Part shown: positions 1-8,789 of the stretch, one piece after another
Layout: each line of letters starts with the position of its first letter
Position numbering within the stretch: the stretch's first letter is position 1
NCBI GenBank assembly: GCA_039027435.1
Contig: JBCCKF010000001.1
Coordinates: 512,631-576,630, forward strand
Length of the DNA stretch: 64,000 nucleotides
Source: CALBPI01 sp039027435
Lineage (GTDB): Bacteria; Pseudomonadota; Gammaproteobacteria; Steroidobacterales; Woeseiaceae
Direction: 5' to 3'
Program-made: the position numbers and the translations under genes
Notes under the pieces: model-generated
Told to the model about the DNA's origin: nothing
Seen by the model: the letters and a program-made list of their open reading frames with translations, nothing else
The model's database searches: none

Positions 1-1272
1 GCCATTGCTGCGCTCCAGTGCGGAGTCGATCAATGCGCGCTCGATCTGTTGGAGGTGTTCTTTCAGGACGAGCCCCTGCTCCGGCAACTGAGCCACGGCC
101 GCTGGCGTCAATGAATCCCTACTCGGTGCGTGGGACCGGTATTTTTCTGGCAGATCATCTACCCGAACAACACCGGTGGGATGCAAAATGGCGAGGCGTT
201 CGACCAGATTGCCAAGTTCACGCACATTACCCGGCCAGGGGTAAGCCGCGAGCGCATTCAGCGCGCAGGGCTGCAAACGTAGCTTCTTCTTGCCGCAGTG
301 TTCATAGCCGATGACCAGCTCACGCAATAAGCCAGGAATATCTTCCAGCCGTTTACGAAGCGCTGGCATTTCTATCGGAAAGACGTTGAGACGATAGTAG
401 AGGTCTTCACGAAACTCACCACGCTCAACCGCGCCTTTAAGGTCGCGATGCGTTGCGGCAACAATTCGGACATCCGCAACTCGTGTTTCGCCGCTACCGA
501 CACGCTGGAAGGTCCGCTCCTGCAACACGCGCAATAGCTTGACCTGCATGGGCATGGCCATGTCGCCGATCTCGTCCAGAAACAGTGTGCCACCTTCGGC
601 AAGTTCGAAGCGTCCTTGTCGATCGCTGACAGCGCCCGTGAACGCACCCTTTTGATGACCAAAGAGCTCGGACTCAAGTAGGTCTTCAGGAATCGCACCA
701 CAATTGATCGGCACAAACGGCTGATCCGCACGAGACGAGAGATCGTGAATCGTGCGTGCGACGAGTTCCTTGCCAGTACCAGACTCGCCCGTTACGAGCA
801 CGTTCGTATCAAAACCTGCTACCTGCTCGATCATGCGCCGAACCCGGGCTATCGATTCGGATGACCCGGTCAATCGTTGGCGGCGCTGGCAACCGCGGTA
901 CTGCGCAGCTTGCGACAACAAGTGCGCAAGCCGCGCCCGCTTCAACGGCATTTCAACCGGCCAAACCGGGCCGGAGGCTCTGGCGGCGAATGCCAGCCGT
1001 TGTGCCGGAGTTTTCGACAGTAGCAGTGTCGGAGTAGATTCGATGAGCTGCTTCAGGTGACGCGGTGCGTTTCGTCGCAGCGCTTCGTGAGAGTCAGCGT
1101 CGGTGATGATCGCCGTGAGTGCAGGATCTTGCTTTCCAAAAGCGCTGAGGTCGTCGATGTCGATCGCCGGATACTCAAGAAAACGGATCCGATGGCAGAG
1201 ATCGGTGACGAGATCCGGATCGGAGTGGTAGACCCAAACCGGCGCCATACTGGCGAAGTGTTCCTGCAACAT
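1..1272 (-). CDS. fleQ: FleQ/FlrA-type sigma-54 flagellar master regulator (3' end cut by window edge)
   Basis: The 424 visible residues form an NtrC-family activator that would drive sigma-54 flagellar promoters with RNA polymerase. An N-terminal receiver-like FleQ domain (about 1-125) is followed by an AAA+ domain with Walker A GESGTGKE (162-169), the sigma-54 contact loop GAFTGA (209-214) and Walker B GTLFLDEIGD (228-237). The C-terminal Fis-type helix-turn-helix lies outside the window. The ATG at 1272 is preceded by AAAGGGAAAGG. Position beside fliT and the whole flg block supports FleQ/FlrA rather than another NtrC-type activator. FleQ homologues bind c-di-GMP, which fits the GGDEF/EAL genes at 18.7-24.6 kb. 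That this protein does so is an inference. Confidence 0.93.
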   Translation of the reverse strand, partial: MLQEHFASMAPVWVYHSDPDLVTDLCHRIRFLEYPAIDIDDLSAFGKQDPALTAIITDADSHEALRRNAPRHLKQLIESTPTLLLSKTPAQRLAFAARASGPVWPVEMPLKRARLAHLLSQAAQYRGCQRRQRLTGSSESIARVRRMIEQVAGFDTNVLVTGESGTGKELVARTIHDLSSRADQPFVPINCGAIPEDLLESELFGHQKGAFTGAVSDRQGRFELAEGGTLFLDEIGDMAMPMQVKLLRVLQERTFQRVGSGETRVADVRIVAATHRDLKGAVERGEFREDLYYRLNVFPIEMPALRKRLEDIPGLLRELVIGYEHCGKKKLRLQPCALNALAAYPWPGNVRELGNLVERLAILHPTGVVRVDDLPEKYRSHAPSRDSLTPAAVAQLPEQGLVLKEHLQQIERALIDSALERSNG

Positions 1273-1359
1273 AAGCCTTTCCCTTTGCTATGACTTCGTA
1301 CCGAAAGTCGTGTCGCAGCCTTGCGACGGTTACAGCATAGACAACATGTCATAGAGAAG

Positions 1360-1376
1360 CGTGAGACAGGTCACAG
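1360..1376. promoter_or_regulatory. CRP/Vfr-type palindrome upstream of fleQ
   Basis: On the minus strand the site reads TGTGACCTGTCTCACG, which is the GTGA-N6-TCAC core of CRP-family sites. It lies 89 bases upstream of the fleQ start. In Pseudomonas aeruginosa the CRP homologue Vfr represses fleQ, so a similar input is plausible. The match is by eye only. Confidence 0.45.
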
Positions 1377-1380
1377 ATCA

Positions 1381-1417
1381 TTCGACAAAAACGCGGCAAT
1401 CACCGCGTTATGTCGAA
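1381..1417 (-). terminator. Hairpin terminator after fliT
   Basis: On the minus strand AACGCGG and CCGCGTT pair around the loop TGATTG and are followed by a short T-run. A flanking inverted repeat (1381-1387 with 1411-1417) can extend the stem. It sits 43 bases after the fliT stop, so it would end the fliC-to-fliT transcript before fleQ. The T-run is short. Confidence 0.6.
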
Positions 1418-1459
1418 ATATTCACATTATGGAAAAATAGGTGAACTCGAGCGTTTAGT

Positions 1460-1723
1460 TTATGTCGAGGCGTAAGCGCGCGCCGCGTTCATCGTCTTGC
1501 GAAAACTCGCCAGATTCTCGCGCTCAGAGTCGCGCGCGCTGACGACGATCGACAGCAACTCCGAATTCCTCGTTGAGAGATCTATCAGTTGTTCCGGTCG
1601 CAGAGTCGAAGATAGCCTTCGGACCAAATCGTCGCGCTCGCCTGCAAGCGCCAGCGCATCGTCCCATTGCCGCGCGTCGACGGCGCGCAGAATTCCGTGC
1701 TCGATGATCTGAAGCTCATCCAC
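1460..1723 (-). CDS. fliT: FliT-like flagellar chaperone
   Basis: An 87-residue, mostly helical, charged protein encoded directly after fliS, the usual place for the FliT export chaperone of the filament cap FliD. The GTG start at 1723 is chosen because GGGGAG lies seven bases upstream. It overlaps the fliS stop by eight bases, suggesting translational coupling. An in-frame ATG at 1744 has no clear ribosome site. Sequence similarity to FliT cannot be judged strongly by eye, so the call rests on position, size and helical character. Confidence 0.65.
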   Translation of the reverse strand: MDELQIIEHGILRAVDARQWDDALALAGERDDLVRRLSSTLRPEQLIDLSTRNSELLSIVVSARDSERENLASFRKTMNAARAYAST

Positions 1724-2114
1724 TAATCGGCTCCCCAATCGCATCCCATGCGGACTTGATTTCGCGAACGAGTTCGATGACCTCATCGAGAATGGCCGTA
1801 TCGTTGTGCAGGTTGGCGTGCAGCAGCTGGCGAGACATGTAGTCATAAAGCGCAATAAGATTGCCGGCGAGCGTCGCGTCATGACTCTCGTCGATTGCGA
1901 CCTGCAAGACGTTGAGTGTCTCAATCGCCATACCGATCTGCTCACCCTTCATAGCCATTTCATTGGCCTGAATGCCGTGGCGCGCCATCCCCAGACGCGC
2001 GATTATCTTTGCGAGCAATGAACGAATAATTGCATAGCCGTCGCCACTATCAGCGACTTGTTCTGCAGCCGATGCCGAGTATTTCTGAGTGGCGTCTTGC
2101 GTGTTGGCGTACAT
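1716..2114 (-). CDS. fliS: FliS flagellin export chaperone
   Basis: A 132-residue helical protein that in known systems binds the flagellin C terminus in the cytoplasm and keeps it unpolymerised before export. Family features visible include the LYDYMSRQLLHANL segment, the late EVIELVREIKSAW helix and the MYAN start. Length matches the family (about 125-135). It starts nine bases after the fliD stop, and its end overlaps fliT. Confidence 0.92.
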   Translation of the reverse strand: MYANTQDATQKYSASAAEQVADSGDGYAIIRSLLAKIIARLGMARHGIQANEMAMKGEQIGMAIETLNVLQVAIDESHDATLAGNLIALYDYMSRQLLHANLHNDTAILDEVIELVREIKSAWDAIGEPISG

Positions 2115-2123
2115 CAGAGGTCC

Positions 2124-3515
2124 TTAGCTGGCAGTGTTACCGCCTGGCGTTGGCAAGTTCGATAGCTGCGCGGCCAGAAAGTTGGATGTGCTGTTGAGCT
2201 GCGCCAGCAGGCTGTCGAGCCCGTTGAACTGACGCAGCAGACGCGCTTCGAGATTAACCAGCCTTTGATTCAAGGCTTCGTTCTGCAGCGCGATCCCGTC
2301 GATGCTGCTTTGAATCCCGTCTGTACGCGTTTCGAGGATGCCATCTGACCCGGTGAAGGAGTCGATAACCCCCGTCAGTCGCGATACATAGCCGTCGTCT
2401 GCCGAGAAGAGGTTTTGAACCGCTCGGAAATTGTCGGCGAGGATCGTATCCAAAAGTGCATCGTCGATATTGAGTTTGCCGTTCTCATCGAGACTGATAC
2501 CGATCTCAGTCAACGTATCGAGAGATGCGGCTGCGCTCGCGGTATTCTCCGAGAGTTCCGTCCTCAACAAGTTCGTCACAGACCGCAGTGTTGCGTCGCC
2601 CTGCAGCGGGCCTGCTTCGTTGGTTTCCGGATTAAACGCGGCGAGCTGATTGACCGTATCCACGAAGGAGTTATAGGCAACGGTAAATGTCGATAGCGCG
2701 CCTTTGACAGCGTCGGTGTCGTTAGTCACAGAGACCCTCACGGTCTCGCCTTCAGTTGCCGCACGCGCGGTGAAGGTTACCCCGTCGATCACAGAGTCGA
2801 AGGTATTTGTCGCACTAAACACGTCGAGTGTGTTCACTCTGGCCTGTGCATCCAGTGCTTCCTGAGAAAGTGTCAGCGGATTGCTGCCCGCCGCCGGATC
2901 GAAGGTGAGGGCTGCCAGCCCACCGTCACCGCCACTCTGGCTAATACTTACCGCGGCATCACTGCCCGTTTCGGAACCTGAAAACACGATGACGCTGCCG
3001 CTGGCTGCATTGATGATCGATGCCTCGATGCCGGTATTGCCTTCCGCATTGTTGATCGCATCGCGAATCGCGGCGAGCGTGTTGTTCTCGCCATCGACTT
3101 CGATCGAGAACGACTCACCGCCTGCGGTCAGGGTAAGTGTGCCGGTGCCGACGGCTGCCGACTGACTAGCGAAGATACCGGAAGTTAATCGAGCGCTGGT
3201 TGCACGACGCACGATTTCAATTTCATATTCGCCGGGAACAGCATCGGTGTCGGTGGTCACTCGCACCGAATCCTCGTCGCTGCTGGTCGCCGCTCGAGCA
3301 GCGGTAATCTCCGCCTCGCTCAGTCGCTCTGCAGCCGTCTTGAATTCGTCGAGTGCCGCTCGGAGGCTACCGAGCGCTGAGAGTTCGCCCTGGAAACGCG
3401 TCTCTCGGACCAGCAAGCGTTGTGACGTGGCCTGCCCTTCTGCGGCCACCAGCTGCTGCACCAGCCCCTGGATATCCAGACCTGAACCGATGCCCGATGA
3501 GACTATTCCGACCAT
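2124..3515 (-). CDS. fliD: FliD filament cap protein
   Basis: A 463-residue hook-associated protein 2 that caps the filament and helps fold flagellin subunits as they arrive. The N terminus has the typical SSGIGSGLDIQGLVQQLV signature, and the C terminus has a long coiled-coil region with LENRLV-like heptads (LNQRLVNLEARLLRQF). The middle carries a Ser/Ala/Gly-rich variable domain. It sits 21 bases after flaG with no separate promoter visible, so it is probably read from fliC or flaG. Confidence 0.95.
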   Translation of the reverse strand: MVGIVSSGIGSGLDIQGLVQQLVAAEGQATSQRLLVRETRFQGELSALGSLRAALDEFKTAAERLSEAEITAARAATSSDEDSVRVTTDTDAVPGEYEIEIVRRATSARLTSGIFASQSAAVGTGTLTLTAGGESFSIEVDGENNTLAAIRDAINNAEGNTGIEASIINAASGSVIVFSGSETGSDAAVSISQSGGDGGLAALTFDPAAGSNPLTLSQEALDAQARVNTLDVFSATNTFDSVIDGVTFTARAATEGETVRVSVTNDTDAVKGALSTFTVAYNSFVDTVNQLAAFNPETNEAGPLQGDATLRSVTNLLRTELSENTASAAASLDTLTEIGISLDENGKLNIDDALLDTILADNFRAVQNLFSADDGYVSRLTGVIDSFTGSDGILETRTDGIQSSIDGIALQNEALNQRLVNLEARLLRQFNGLDSLLAQLNSTSNFLAAQLSNLPTPGGNTAS

Positions 3516-3536
3516 TTCAACATTCCTTTGCTGCGA

Positions 3537-3944
3537 TCAGGCAAAATCCGCGATGAGGCTTGGTAGCCCGTCCAGTCCCTTAGCTTGGGCGTCGACTACT
3601 GCCTCGGGCGGTAGCTGACGAATCACCTCGCCGGTGACGCGGTCGAGGACCTTGATGACAACCACATCATTCTCGCGGTCGTTTTCAAACTTGAGTTGTG
3701 GGGCGACACGCTGTGCCATCTCCCGAATTTCCTCGAGCGCCTGCTCGACGGCCGCCTCATCGACAACCTCGCGCTGCGCTGCTGCTCGCTCAGTGGCGAG
3801 CGGGTCAGCTACGCCCCGTGCAACTCCTTCTGCACGCTGGGCGTCGCCTGAGACGCTCCGCGCCCCGTTTCCTTCAGAGGCTTTCGCCGTTCCCGCCGCG
3901 GCAGACTTAACCACCGCAAGGGAAATTCCATCAATCTTTTCCAT
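3537..3944 (-). CDS. flaG: FlaG family protein
   Basis: A 135-residue protein of the FlaG family, associated with filament length control in Vibrio and Pseudomonas. The C-terminal half carries the family pattern: FENDRENDVVVIKVLDRVTG followed by EVIRQLPPEAVVD. The N-terminal half is low-complexity and Ala-rich. The ATG at 3944 is selected because GAGGAG lies six bases upstream. A longer reading frame to 3980 has no such site. It lies between fliC and fliD as in many gammaproteobacteria. Confidence 0.9.
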   Translation of the reverse strand: MEKIDGISLAVVKSAAAGTAKASEGNGARSVSGDAQRAEGVARGVADPLATERAAAQREVVDEAAVEQALEEIREMAQRVAPQLKFENDRENDVVVIKVLDRVTGEVIRQLPPEAVVDAQAKGLDGLPSLIADFA

Positions 3945-4003
3945 GTTGATCTCCTCAGACAGGAGCGGCTTCCTTGCCACTCCGCCAGGACATCAGCGAT
4001 CGC

Positions 4004-5452
4004 TTACTGCAGCAGGCTCAAAGCAAGCTGAGGCTGAGCATTCGCCTGAGTCAGGACCGATACGCCGGCCTGCTGCAGGATCTGTGCTTTTGTCAGCTGA
4101 GCTGTTTCTGCCGCAAAGTCAGCGTCAAGAATCCGGCCGCGTGAAGCGGACAGGTTTTCGCTAACCGTCTGCAGGTTTGCAATCGTTGAGTCGAATCGGT
4201 TCTGGATAGCACCAAACTCCGAACGCAGCGATGCGATCGTTGTCAACGCTGCATCCACACGCTGAATGGCTTCTTCAGCGTTGGTGATCGTGTCAACAGA
4301 CACGTTGTCCAGACCCGAGGTATCACGAGCGATAGAGGTGTTGCCGGTGAAACCGATCAGAGCCTCGTTACCGCCAGTGATCGTGATGTTATCCGTAGCG
4401 GTCAATGTGATCTGACCACGGTTGACCACGTTATCCGCTGCGCCAGCGAGCGAACCAGCGACGCCTGCGGTCGTCAGACCACCCGCGGTACCGGTACCAG
4501 CAACCGTCTGCAGGATGTCGATGTTACGACCGTCGACGGCGGTGAATGTGACGTCCGTGCCGTCGGTCGAAGCGGTAACACCCGTATCATTGGCGAACAG
4601 ATTGACTCGGTCAACGAGGTTTTGCGCCGTAATGGTCGCACCACTACTGACCGCTTCGGCCGTGAAGATGGCTTCACCATTGATGCTGAGCGTGAAGGTT
4701 TCATCACCATCGTCCGCCGCACCTTCAGCCAACGTTGTGAACGCGCTCACGGCTGTAGTGGTTGCCGTCGCCGTCAATCCAGTGACGCTCGAGTTGTTGA
4801 TTGCCGTCGCTTTGTCGCCAGCGCTATCTGAAGCAGAAGCACCGATTTCGACTGCAGCGTTACCGCCAACAGCAATCGACAAGTTTCCTGCAGCAATCGC
4901 GGTGTTGTTCACCGCCGCACCCTGGAGTGTAGCGATCTGACCGATCTGCGACGTACGTACGCCTGTCGTCAGAGAGACGTTGATCTTCTCGCCGACATTC
5001 GCGCCGACCTGGAAGCCTGCATTACCGAAGGTGCCGTCCAGAACTTTCAATCCGTTGAAAGAGGTCTGAGATGCGATTCGCTCAACTTCCGCAAGACGCT
5101 GCTGAACTTCTTCGTTCAACGCCGCACGGTCAGAGGTGGAGTTGGTAGCGTTCGCAGACTGTACAGACAGCTCACGAATACGCTGAAGGTTGTTGGTCAG
5201 CTCACCGAGTGCACTCTCAGCGGTCTGTGCCAGAGAGATACCATCAGAGGCGTTTCGTACGGCCTGGTTGAGGCCGCGAATCTGCGTCGTAAAACGCTCG
5301 GAAATCGCCAGACCGGCAGCATCGTCTTTTGCGGAGTTGATGCGGAGACCGGTAGACAATCGTTCCAGAGCGGTGTTCAACAAACCCTGCGAACGACTCA
5401 GGTTTCGCTGGGCGTTGAGTGACGCCACGTTGGTGTTAATCGACTGTGTCAT
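4004..5452 (-). CDS. fliC: Flagellin
   Basis: A 482-residue flagellin. The conserved D0/D1 N terminus (TQSINTNVASLNAQRNLSRS and the ERLSTGLRINSAKDDAAGLA segment) and the C terminus (RILDADFAAETAQLTKAQIL, ending ALSLLQ) are intact. The surface-exposed centre (about 180-370) is Ala/Thr/Gly-rich and unlike the ends. It is a single flagellin copy here, with a sigma-28 promoter about 100 bases upstream, and is followed by flaG, fliD, fliS and fliT on the same strand. Confidence 0.97.
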   Translation of the reverse strand: MTQSINTNVASLNAQRNLSRSQGLLNTALERLSTGLRINSAKDDAAGLAISERFTTQIRGLNQAVRNASDGISLAQTAESALGELTNNLQRIRELSVQSANATNSTSDRAALNEEVQQRLAEVERIASQTSFNGLKVLDGTFGNAGFQVGANVGEKINVSLTTGVRTSQIGQIATLQGAAVNNTAIAAGNLSIAVGGNAAVEIGASASDSAGDKATAINNSSVTGLTATATTTAVSAFTTLAEGAADDGDETFTLSINGEAIFTAEAVSSGATITAQNLVDRVNLFANDTGVTASTDGTDVTFTAVDGRNIDILQTVAGTGTAGGLTTAGVAGSLAGAADNVVNRGQITLTATDNITITGGNEALIGFTGNTSIARDTSGLDNVSVDTITNAEEAIQRVDAALTTIASLRSEFGAIQNRFDSTIANLQTVSENLSASRGRILDADFAAETAQLTKAQILQQAGVSVLTQANAQPQLALSLLQ

Positions 5453-5550
5453 GAGTTAAAGACTCCTAGTTTTGCTACTGTCCGGCTCGCATTCCGCTAC
5501 CGGTTACGCGACTCATCCGGTGCATGCACTTTGCAAGTCGCTCACCACAG

Positions 5551-5577
5551 TTATCGTGTAAGCGTCAACTTTCTTTA
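5551..5577 (-). promoter_or_regulatory. Sigma-28 (FliA) promoter for fliC
   Basis: On the minus strand TAAAG is followed after 14 bases by CACGATAA. The consensus is TAAAG-N14-GCCGATAA. The -10 element ends about 99 bases before the fliC ATG, leaving a normal leader. This is the expected class III flagellin promoter. Confidence 0.85.
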
Positions 5578-5655
5578 GGGTTTTCTGTGTCAATCGACCT
5601 TCGAGGCCGTCAACAGAAAAACAGGTTTACGGGTGCTTGAGAAAGAGACACGTAA

Positions 5656-5675
5656 AACGTGATGCAGGTCACGAA
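5656..5675. promoter_or_regulatory. GTGA-N6-TCAC palindrome between flgL and fliC
   Basis: CGTGATGCAGGTCACG carries the same GTGA-N6-TCAC core as the site upstream of fleQ, sharing the half CAGGTCAC. On the minus strand it is also a five-base-pair hairpin followed by TTTT, 15 bases after the flgL stop. It could therefore be a weak terminator of the flg operon or a CRP-family site. The sequence cannot decide which. Confidence 0.4.
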
Positions 5676-5689
5676 GCCCGCCAGTAACG

Positions 5690-6883
5690 CTAGAGGAAGT
5701 TAAACAATGACAGGGATTGAACTCGGATAAATGACTGCTGCGCGGCTTCCAAAGCGGACGCCTGTGCGGCCAGTCTTGAGGCAGCCTCCGCAAGATCGAG
5801 ATCCTGCACGCCTGCCAACGCCTCCTGAAGCACAAGCTCTGTGCCGAGATTGGTATCCAGCTGAGACTCAGCCGCAGACAACCTCGATCCGATACTCGTT
5901 CTGACCTCAAGGACGCTCTCAAGCGCGCGATCAAGGCCTTCCAGACCGCGGTTTAGCGCGCTGTCCAGAACAGCACGCTCCTGTGGATCATCGGAATCGG
6001 TCGCCAATGCATCTGCAATTCCCTGCACGATCGAGAACACGTCGTTATTCGGTGCCGGATCGACGGCGAAGGTATCACCGACATCAGGCTCACCGTCGAT
6101 GCGCACGCGAGCCGGCCCGGCGGCAATAGTATCGCCAGGCGCAAAAGCACCGGTGGATACGACCGCGCCCAGAGCATCACGAACCTCAAAAGCATCAGGT
6201 GCAGTAAAGACAATATCGAAGCGTTCGAAATTGTAGTTCTGCACGCGCCCTTGCACTTCATTAACGGCAACGCCCGTTCCGGTGTTCGCGGTCGCTCGAG
6301 TCACGAGCACCTGACCATTGCCTTCACGAATACGACCAAATATCTCGTCACCCGAATTCGTGTCGGGGATTTGTCGACTGGCAGATACCTGAATGAATCG
6401 CTGGCCATCGTCACCGTTATAGGTGAACCCGGTCGCGGTGCGCGAAAAGGGTTGGGTCCCCGCCTGAAAACCGGAGAACAGGAACTGATCGCTCGCGTCG
6501 CGGGTGTTCGCAAGGCCAAGAAGATCCTCGATACTTTCATTCAGCTCGGTAGCAATAAACGCTCGAGTCTCGTTCGTTTGCGATGCGTTAGCGCCTTGCA
6601 AGGTGAGCTCGCGAACCCGTTGCAGTGTTTCAGTGACGCGCGTCAGAGTGTCCTCAGACAATCGCAAACGATTGCTCGCAAGCTCGGTATTGCGCTGGTA
6701 TTGCTCAAGCGTCGCGAGCGACTCCTGATAGTCGAGAATGCGCGCGGCACCGTTGGGATCATCCGAGGGCTGCTGAATTCTGCGTCCCGTCGCAATCTGC
6801 TCCTGCACCGCATTCAGCTCACGCTGCACGCTCTGAATATTGCTGACCGCCCTATTGAAGAATCCTAGATTACTGACGCGCAT
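5690..6883 (-). CDS. flgL: FlgL hook-filament junction protein
   Basis: A 397-residue flagellin-related protein (HAP3) that joins the hook to the filament. The N terminus has the conserved QEQIATGRRIQQPSDDPNGA segment, and the C terminus is a helical D0-like tail. It starts 13 bases after flgK and is the last gene of the flgB-to-flgL run. Confidence 0.95.
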   Translation of the reverse strand: MRVSNLGFFNRAVSNIQSVQRELNAVQEQIATGRRIQQPSDDPNGAARILDYQESLATLEQYQRNTELASNRLRLSEDTLTRVTETLQRVRELTLQGANASQTNETRAFIATELNESIEDLLGLANTRDASDQFLFSGFQAGTQPFSRTATGFTYNGDDGQRFIQVSASRQIPDTNSGDEIFGRIREGNGQVLVTRATANTGTGVAVNEVQGRVQNYNFERFDIVFTAPDAFEVRDALGAVVSTGAFAPGDTIAAGPARVRIDGEPDVGDTFAVDPAPNNDVFSIVQGIADALATDSDDPQERAVLDSALNRGLEGLDRALESVLEVRTSIGSRLSAAESQLDTNLGTELVLQEALAGVQDLDLAEAASRLAAQASALEAAQQSFIRVQSLSLFNFL

Positions 6884-6896
6884 GGGTTTCTAACTC

Positions 6897-8774
6897 CTAT
6901 CGCCGGGTGGCGTTCAGCAGCACATCGAACAACTCACTGCCGATGCTGACCACCTGTGCTGCAGCCTGATAAGCCTGCTGAAAGCGGATAAGGTCAGCCG
7001 CCTCTTCGTCAAGATTGACACCCGAAACTTCCAGGCGACGACTTTCGGCACTCTCGAGCACCACTTGCTGCGCCTCTGCACTGGCCTGTGCACGTGCGGT
7101 CACACTACCGACATCCGCGACGAGCTGCGCGTAGGCCTGACCAATCGAGAGTGTGCCGTCCTGGAGGACCTCTGTATCCTGCGTCGCCGCCAGAAGCAGC
7201 GCGTTGCGGTTGTCGCCCTCGGCCGCAGTGTTGCGCCCGACCGTGAATTGATCGCCTGCCGCGGGTGTACCCGAAAGCTGGAACTCTGCGCCATTGACCG
7301 TGATCGGCGAACCTGCGGTGAAGACCTGCACCGGCCCACCGTTCACCTGGAACGACGTCGGGGAGACAAACGTTATCGTTGCCGAATCGAGCAGATTGGG
7401 ATTGGCAAAATCGACTACCGTGCCATCATCAATGCTGGCATCACTGAGGTTTGTCGTCGCCGCTTCGCCTCGCAGCAGACCAGCGGCCGCGAATGCGTTG
7501 CCGTTTCGCGCCGTCAGACCCAGCCCGTCGATCGCAGCCAGCGTCGGCTCGATGCTGAACTGATCACCATCATCGGTGGATCCACTCAGTACGATCGCCA
7601 ACCCACCGGCGCGGAAAGGATCGGCACTGGTTCCAGAACCCGTCAATGGCAGTACTTCGCCCGTATCGCTTCGCACGAGACGAAATCCCGCGCCCTCATC
7701 AATAAACCGGTAGTTGGTATCTCGGATCTGCCCGAGATCCTCAACAGTGACAGAAACTGCACCGGTCCCGGAATTGGAAGTAGAAGCCACGACCTGCGGA
7801 CCACCGATCGAAAAAATGTCCTGCCCGAAGTCACCGAAGGCATCAAAGCCCTGTGCATTTTGACTATTGAAAGTCTGTACGAGGCTGCTCGCCGTCGCCC
7901 CTAACGCACGACGGCTGGGGTCGAGCACATCGTTTTGAAACTCCAACAATGCGCCGAGTGTGCCGCCGGTCAGTACGTTCTCAATGGGAATCGTGCCGTT
8001 CAGACCCTCATACACCACCTCACGACGGGTGGGATCGAATTCAGACTGGCGGACGTCGATCGGAAACTGTTGCGTACCCACCACCAGCGACAGACCGTTG
8101 CCGATGAATAGATTGATGTTGCCCGATGCATCTGTGACGGTTGCGACATCCACTCGCTCGGCCAACTGGCGTACGACTTCGTCACGCTGGTCGAGCAGAT
8201 CGTTAGGTTGTGCGTTGCCGTCTCCACGACCGATTTGCTGGTTCAATTGCGCAAGCTGCGTGGCCAGCTGATTGATCTCGGCGACGGATTGCTCGATGGC
8301 CTGCGTGGTTTCACGAGTCGTTTCGACGAGACGCTGATCGAGCGCATCGAATCGCGCGACCAGATTTCCCGCCTCGGCGAAGACCGCAGTGCGGGTGGCC
8401 GAACTGGGGTCACTCGAGAAGTCCTGAACCGCGCCATAGAACGAAGACAATGCCGGCGACAATCCGCCCGCCGGATCCGCCAGCAGGTCATCGACCCTGG
8501 CGGCGAAGCTCGCCAGCGTTGAGAATCTCGATGCCGAGGAACCCGCCGTTTGAACTTGCTGTGTCAGGAACTCGCTGTAGCTGCGTGTAATCGAACCAAC
8601 TTCAACGCCGCGACCGAGAAAACCGAAGCCCACAAACTGCGGCGTGCGTGCCTGCAGCGTTACGTTCTGCCGGCTATATCCGGGCGTGTTGGCGTTAGCA
8701 ATATTCTGGGCCACGGTATCCAGTGATCGCTGAAAAGCGATCAGCGCATCCGTGCCGGTGCTGATAATGGTCAC
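6897..8774 (-). CDS. flgK: FlgK hook-associated protein 1
   Basis: A 625-residue protein at the hook-filament junction. The N terminus has the rod/hook signature NIANANTPGYSRQNV, and the C terminus has the matching helix with VNLDEEAADLIRFQQAYQAA. The middle is a long beta-rich insertion. Length is within the family range (about 550-680). It is encoded 15 bases downstream of flgJ. Confidence 0.96.
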   Translation of the reverse strand: MTIISTGTDALIAFQRSLDTVAQNIANANTPGYSRQNVTLQARTPQFVGFGFLGRGVEVGSITRSYSEFLTQQVQTAGSSASRFSTLASFAARVDDLLADPAGGLSPALSSFYGAVQDFSSDPSSATRTAVFAEAGNLVARFDALDQRLVETTRETTQAIEQSVAEINQLATQLAQLNQQIGRGDGNAQPNDLLDQRDEVVRQLAERVDVATVTDASGNINLFIGNGLSLVVGTQQFPIDVRQSEFDPTRREVVYEGLNGTIPIENVLTGGTLGALLEFQNDVLDPSRRALGATASSLVQTFNSQNAQGFDAFGDFGQDIFSIGGPQVVASTSNSGTGAVSVTVEDLGQIRDTNYRFIDEGAGFRLVRSDTGEVLPLTGSGTSADPFRAGGLAIVLSGSTDDGDQFSIEPTLAAIDGLGLTARNGNAFAAAGLLRGEAATTNLSDASIDDGTVVDFANPNLLDSATITFVSPTSFQVNGGPVQVFTAGSPITVNGAEFQLSGTPAAGDQFTVGRNTAAEGDNRNALLLAATQDTEVLQDGTLSIGQAYAQLVADVGSVTARAQASAEAQQVVLESAESRRLEVSGVNLDEEAADLIRFQQAYQAAAQVVSIGSELFDVLLNATRR

Positions 8775-8789
8775 AGCTAGTGCTCCCCG

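Noticed and set aside
3961..3985. TGGCAAGGAAGCCGC resembling a sigma-54 promoter between fliC and flaG
   Set aside because: The -24 part is poor, and transcription would start inside the flaG ribosome site, leaving no usable leader.
4422..4940. 172-codon open frame antisense to fliC
   Set aside because: It lies opposite the low-complexity central domain of flagellin, has a Val/Ala/Ser-biased product and no ribosome site; it is a shadow of fliC.
7065..7904. 279-codon open frame antisense to flgK
   Set aside because: The product is Arg/Cys-rich with no recognisable domain, and it overlaps a clearly conserved gene on the other strand.
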